Positions 58,953 to 64,000 of a stretch of DNA of 64,000 nt are shown here, in pieces (the stretch's first letter is position 1; each line of letters begins with the position of its first letter). The position numbers were made by a program, and so were the translations under genes. Location: the NCBI GenBank assembly GCA_030770545.1, contig CM061094.1, positions 1,101,501-1,165,500 on the forward strand. The letters are read 5' to 3'. The notes under the pieces were generated by a model. It was not told the DNA's origin. It saw only the letters and a list, made by a program, of their open reading frames with translations, and did no database searches. Source of the stretch: Macropodus opercularis. Lineage: Eukaryota; Chordata; Actinopteri; Anabantiformes; Osphronemidae.

Positions 58953-60914
58953 ATGCAGGACAGATATACGGAGATAGGATTTGCTCAACAAATACTCGGG
59001 TTGAATCTAGTGCCTAGAAAGAATGGCACAAACCGGGGCAACGACACCTCTCTCAGCGACTTCTCAGGTGATTCCTCCACAGCTCGTTAGCTGATGTGTG
59101 TACTTCTGTTGAACTACCAAGTAGAGGCGTCTTACGCTGCTTCATGTTGACTGAATCATTACGTGTTAAAATGCGCACATCCTGACGTGCGGCTCTGTGG
59201 TTGTTTGAGTAACTGGCGAACGTGGGAGTTTCAGTTTGAAGGCTAGCTGCTTTAGCTTAGCATCATACTTAACAGCTGAGTTAGTCGGCGGAGTTGTTAA
59301 CTTGCGTATTAGGCTAAACAACAACGAAGAGGAAGAGAAAAGAGCTGCACCCAACTGTAATTATGTCTGTTAGACGACACCAAGCTGGTATTTATAAAAA
59401 AAATAAAATTATAGTCAACCAAACCTCTTTAAGCAAACATATCAAATATGATTAAGTAATATTGCCCAAACAATACAGGCCAGTAATTTGTCATTAATAT
59501 GATGAGGAATCCAGTACAACCTTCATTTTTCAATTCACAGTCCGCCTCAATTAACTTGTCTAAAAATACATATCTGCAAGTTTATGTAATCTTAATATAG
59601 ATTTAATGAGTAATTCCTGAATAATCAGTTTAATCAGACACACGTGGGCAACAGAAGACATCTGTCAGTCACATGTTCTGGTAGTTTTGCTTAAGTGACA
59701 AAGATGTTGGTTAAAAGTCCAGCTAACTTCTAAACTGTATCAGATCCTCATACAAACACTGATGTCTTGGCTCATATTCGTCTTTTGGTGTCAAACCCAA
59801 GTGTTTACAGCTAAAGTAATGGAAATGGCATCACTCCTTCAATATCAAGACTTACGGTGCCAAAATTGCTATAGTCAGTCGTGTTCGCTTGGACTAAGGT
59901 GTGAAGAACATGGCATTAGATCAGAAATCACCTGAATGGAATATGCTGGGTTGTTCCTCATTTATTTCTCTAATCTTGGATGTTTGGTGCAACGTCCTTC
60001 GTTAGTCTTGCTACACGCTGGAATTGTTCAATAAATCCATGAGCTTGTGAAACTGTGCACATGTTGTGTCTGATGCGTAACTGCATGCTTGTTCTTTGTT
60101 TAGAGATGTGGTATGGAGTGTTTCTGTGGGCAGCAGTCTCCTCCCTGGTCTTCCACCTGCCTGCTGCTCTGCTTTCACTTGCCACCCTGCGCCAGCACAA
60201 GATGGCCCGGTTTATGCCCATCGCCATCGTTCTCATGGGCATAGTGGGGCCAGTTTGTGGAGGAGTCCTCACCAGTAAGTCTGTTACTGAATTCTAGTGT
60301 AGATGATATGGATGGATTAATGCATATTTAGCTTTGTAATTGTTATTGGTAGAAAAGAACATCATCCAGATTATTAGACCATGAGAATATGTGACTCTTC
60401 TAATTGTTGACTGTCAGCTCATCATTGTACAAAGATATTTGTGCTTTATGTGGAACAACATAACTAGTCAGTGCACATCTAGTTCTAACATTTAGTTGTA
60501 AGGACACATGTTTGTAACGTCGGAGAGATATCTTACAAATGAAGGGTATTTGTTATTCCTCATGACCAGTTAAGTAAACTTCCATATGTTAGTAGTGGTT
60601 AGTTCCTTTTATGTTACTTTGTTCGCTTTAATTAAAGTACATTTAATTTAGTTTGTTCCATTTTTCTGTCTCATGGACCTTGTGAAAACATTGCTGTCTT
60701 ACAACAATAAATTAAACAATCATTTCCAAATAAATACATGAATTCAATTAATTAAAAAACTTTACGTTTTGCCTTTTTTTAAGGTGCAGCGATAGCAGGT
60801 GTGTATAAGGCAGCAGGGAAGAGGATGATCTCTCTGGAGGCTCTTGTCTTTGGTGTTGGACAGTCGTTTTGTGTCCTCATCATCTCCTTCCTCAGGGTAC
60901 TTGCCACGCTTTAG
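58953..60914 (+). CDS. tmem170a: tmem170a, transmembrane protein 170A, complete (3 exons)
   Basis: Small three-helix membrane protein of the ER and nuclear envelope, implicated in ER sheet and nuclear pore formation. Exons 58953-59067, 60104-60274 and 60784-60914 give 417 nt, i.e. 138 residues plus TAG. The first exon encodes a soluble N-terminus with possible N-glycosylation sites (NGTN, NDTS). The second gives EMWYGVFLWAAVSSLVFHLP and FMPIAIVLMGIVGPVCGGVL; the third SAAIAGVYKAAGKRMISLEA and VGQSFCVLIISFLRVLATL. The pattern matches human TMEM170A closely (MGIVGP and AAGK blocks; shared LATL end). It is 170A rather than 170B by the N-terminus and the WYGVFLWA block. An AATAAA at 61322-61327 may end a 3' UTR of about 0.4 kb. 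Confidence 0.95.
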
Positions 60915-63511
60915 CAGCGCTCAGGCAGAATCACTTTGTCTTTGCAGGTTTTGAGTTTAACATGGTACACGATGGTACATGATCGTTGAATTTGTGTAAA
61001 CCAGTAAAGGACATGATGTCATTTCCAGCTGATGGACCAGGACTAAAATGGGCTTCAAATGTCGGTGGTTTGTGTGATGTAGCACCAGCTCTTGTGGCTG
61101 GCTGCTGAAGCCATCCGCGTGTCGCGCGGCATCCACATGGCCGGACACCCGCACACTGCGTAAAGGAAGTAGGAACGGTTACTTTTAACAATCTCATGTT
61201 AAGTTTGCACTTGGAACAGTCTGTACCTGCATTGGGATGACACCAACCTCTCAGGGTGTGTGCGCGTGTATCTTAGACTGAACTAAGAGTTTGATTGACT
61301 GCAATGAAAGCAGAGTGCTAGAATAAATGTCAGTTTAGAAGCCTGATGCATCGTTGAGACAGGAAGACGTTTATATGCAAGAGTCTGGCTTTTTTCCTTG
61401 AGGCCTTAATTTCCATTTTCTATTTCAGGGTCATTTTTCTTACAGCTTTTTTTTCTTGTTCTTTTTGTTCAGGTGAAATTGTGTTACTACCTGTATTTTG
61501 TTTCCAAATGATCACCCACATTGTGTTGCGTTCTTGCTTTTTTTAGCTAATTAGTTTCAGACCGGATTAAAAGCACAGTTCCATGTATTTCAATTACACT
61601 GTGATTAAACTGTGATTTTAATCCCCACCACCGCTTCGCTAATGCATCCAGGAGAATGTTGTTTTCTTTGCTATTGTTTTTGTTTGTTTAGATTTATGTC
61701 TTGAATGAAAAATGGAGCACCAGGATTGTCAGATGACTAAACAAACACTAACATTTAGCCTTCTTTTTTATTCGTCTGGTCAACTGATGATGTTTTACAG
61801 GTATGGCACTTTGTGATAGTCAGCAGATTTGAATATGTTCTAAACTATTTGTAGCTTTTCAAACTTTACAGCCAAAATTGAAATGTTATTTTATTTTTCT
61901 GAAGTAAATGTAAACGTTCAACACAAAACTGCGGTGTCATATTGTGTTTATTCACCCGTGACGTTTCCACTGTCTCTACACAACGCTGCTTGTCACAGGT
62001 CACAACAAAACTGAACCTTTGCCTTTTGGCAAGTCACTTTCCTCCTGCGTTCACGTGTGGGAGTTCTGAAGCAAAACTTACTGTTCACTGTCTATGTTTT
62101 AGGTGACCCCAGAACAGAGCCCAGCAGTGGCACAGAGCTAGACGTGGTAAGCTCTCACAGGTTTAAGCTGTTGGGCTTTTCTTCAATAGAAGCCTGTTTC
62201 ACAAAAGCAGAATGAAAGAAGCTCATTCCCAGCTCAGGCGCCGCTTCTTGGTTTATTGGGTTCACTATGGCCAAACCAGGACCAATGGTTATAATTCTGA
62301 AACGTGTGCATGCTTGGTTTTATGAGTGAGGTTCACTGTTGAAGGAAAGGAGAAGAGCCATGCTCTTTTATCTGAGCTGCAGCTTCTCATGGAAGTAGCT
62401 GAAGAAGTAAATCTCAGATTTTAAAAGAGAAAATATCTTGCTCCTCAATAAATTGTTAAACAGTTTGATATTAAAATGTTTGCTCTTCCTGACAAAAGGA
62501 CACATGTGCAGTTTGTACATCTTTGGGTCAATAACAGCTTTAGACGTGTAAATAGAGTCAATGAGCTACTTCATGTTTAGTCCTGGAGTGTGGAGGTGTA
62601 TTCATTACTGTTTTGACTCAGTAGATGTTCTGTGGAATGACTTTAGCTGAGTTAGAGCAGCAGCTCTAGGAGAGAGAAGGGTGTGTGGACAGTAGATGTG
62701 TCGAGGTTTACACAATAAAAATGTGCTGCTTGCTGTTGCAGGGATTACGCTGAGACGTCTGTTATCAACAGCAGCACAAAGGTGAACTGCTGCCTGGTTA
62801 AACAGTACATCAGAGAAGGAAATCACAAGACGCAGCAGCAGGCAAAGGTGGGGGTTGAGCTACCTACTGATCTTCCTTCGCTTATTATTGCTGGGCCACA
62901 TATAGAGACAGAAAAGTATTTGTGCTGAAATTCAGGCTACAGTCAACGAGTCATGATCGAGGCCACTGGCCCGACCGTGGGAAGATAGTTCTGTTACAGC
63001 AGGTACTGAACCAACAAACCACCCACGAACCTGCAGTCACTGTCCCAAGCTGCTGAAATCGCACCTGTTGCTACGATCCACGTGCTTCTTAGACACATCA
63101 CACAAAAATGACATCTTAGGTTAATATCAATAAATATTCTGTTACATGTTAATAATTCATTTTATTTAGAAGTTATTAAAAAGCAATTACTTGATTTAGC
63201 CATGAGTTGATAAGCGATAAACAAGTGATAAATGACAATCAAGTTGTTTAAGCCTTTTATGAAGATCAAACTGTTTTTAGTTCTAGTGGTTTGAAGGTTT
63301 TCAGATTTTCTTTGTATGGTTGTGAACAGAATATCTGTGGGTTTGATCCCATCATGATCAGACATAATAAGATAAATAATATAATTGATTACACGATAAG
63401 ATCAGATGAATTGATCATGACAGGAGTTGTGATATCACTTGCTTAGAAATTAGACCAAAACTAACTTGCTTGAACATAACACACATTGATCCTTCTTATG
63501 CTGACCATGTT
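60915..63511. other. tmem170a 3' region and intergenic sequence
   Basis: Candidate AATAAA signals on the plus strand are at 61322-61327 and 62447-62452. A short exon-like segment (62103-62146) is flanked by an AG acceptor and a GTAAGC donor but has no assigned gene. Nothing else was recognised. Confidence 0.45.
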
Positions 63512-63517
63512 TTTATT
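63512..63517 (-). terminator. Candidate cox8 polyadenylation signal
   Basis: AATAAA on the minus strand (TTTATT on plus), about 190 bp past the cox8 stop codon. Confidence 0.5.
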
Positions 63518-63706
63518 TATATGAAGTTAACATGTGCAGAAATGTACATGATCATAGGTCAGAAGTGCAAACACAAGTCGGAAGCAGAAAAGTGGGATCT
63601 GGTCTCGAGGATGAGAGACGAGGAGGGAGTGTGAGTGACTGGCTGGTCTGCTCTGCACCTCCTTCTGGCCGGGAATGATGTTCTCCCTCTTGTTCTCCCT
63701 CGTCCT

Positions 63707-63802
63707 TCACTGCTTCTTCTTGTAATCCTCCAGATGAGCCAGTATCCAACTGGAAGGACCCAGGACGGACGCAAACAGGACGGTCATGGCGATCGCCTTT
63801 TC
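63707..63802 (-). CDS. cox8: Cytochrome c oxidase subunit 8 family, last coding exon (5' part off window)
   Basis: The minus-strand exon follows the acceptor tract ctgcgtccttcag and encodes 31 residues, EKAIAMTVLFASVLGPSSWI then LAHLEDYKKKQ, ending in TGA at 63707-63709. The pattern of one membrane helix ending in (G/S)W(I/V)L(A/S)HLE.Y(K/R) is the COX8 C-terminus, a nuclear-encoded subunit of respiratory complex IV in the inner mitochondrial membrane. The first exon, with the mitochondrial targeting peptide, must lie beyond 64000. Whether it is the A or B paralogue cannot be told; the ending HLEDYKKK leans towards COX8B. Confidence 0.85.
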   Translation of the reverse strand, partial: EKAIAMTVLFASVLGPSSWILAHLEDYKKKQ

Positions 63803-64000
63803 CTGAAGGACGCAGAAACGGGGATCAATTCACGTTAGTGTTTTGCAAACACTTGAACGGTTTGTTGGAGGAAATGCAGATAAGCACATTCACAGGTGTT
63901 AACCTAGAAGCTAAAGTACGGATAACTTCTTGCATCTGAGGACAAACACTGGATTCTCTGATTTTGCCCTTTTTTGCCCTATCTGGTTTCTCTGTGAGGA

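Noticed and set aside
1..64000. CRISPR arrays, operons, phage or plasmid features
   Set aside because: The window is vertebrate nuclear DNA with spliced genes; the regular repeats are dinucleotide microsatellites.

Overview
This is a vertebrate nuclear genomic window, almost certainly from a ray-finned (teleost) fish. The genes have many exons with GT-AG introns, the proteins are close to human BCAR1, LRP5, TMEM170A and COX8, CA/GT microsatellites are abundant, and the interspersed repeats are of types common in fish (Tc1/mariner derivatives, a piggyBac-like MITE, LINE tails, tRNA-related SINE pieces). The species cannot be named from the sequence alone. All exon coordinates below were set by hand from reading frame, splice signals and protein similarity recalled from memory; no alignment was run.

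Layout. 1-8012: no recognisable coding exon; it is upstream sequence or intron 1 of bcar1, with a large LINE-like repeat at about 5.69-7.4 kb. 8013-16301 (+): seven coding exons of bcar1 (p130Cas adaptor), complete except for the tiny first coding exon. About 17.1-21 kb: intergenic sequence with a piggyBac-like MITE and another interspersed repeat. 22932-51519 (-): complete lrp5 (Wnt co-receptor) in 29 coding exons. Its exon lengths add up to 4929 nt, which is exactly 1642 codons plus stop. The largest introns (30904-38705 and 45860-51434) hold most of the repeats. 51.7-58.7 kb: intergenic and repeat-rich. 58953-60914 (+): complete tmem170a in three exons (138 aa). 63707-63802 (-): last coding exon of a COX8-family cytochrome c oxidase subunit, whose 5' part lies beyond the right edge.

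The genes are separate transcription units, not an operon. bcar1 and lrp5 are tail to tail, lrp5 and tmem170a are head to head but about 7.4 kb apart, and tmem170a and cox8 are tail to tail. In human, BCAR1 and TMEM170A are on 16q23 while LRP5 and COX8A are on 11q13, so the window interleaves genes from two human regions.

The most notable observation is that lrp5 has six introns that the recalled 23-exon human gene lacks. In each case the two or three fish pieces add up to the human exon length, give or take whole codons. All six are short (86-239 bp) and five lie at AG|G sites. One is 93 nt long with no in-frame stop, so it could be retained without breaking the protein. lrp5 also carries an 18-nt in-frame tandem duplication in propeller 3. 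I found no clearly new multi-gene system; the novelty is in gene structure and in small unnamed repeat families.
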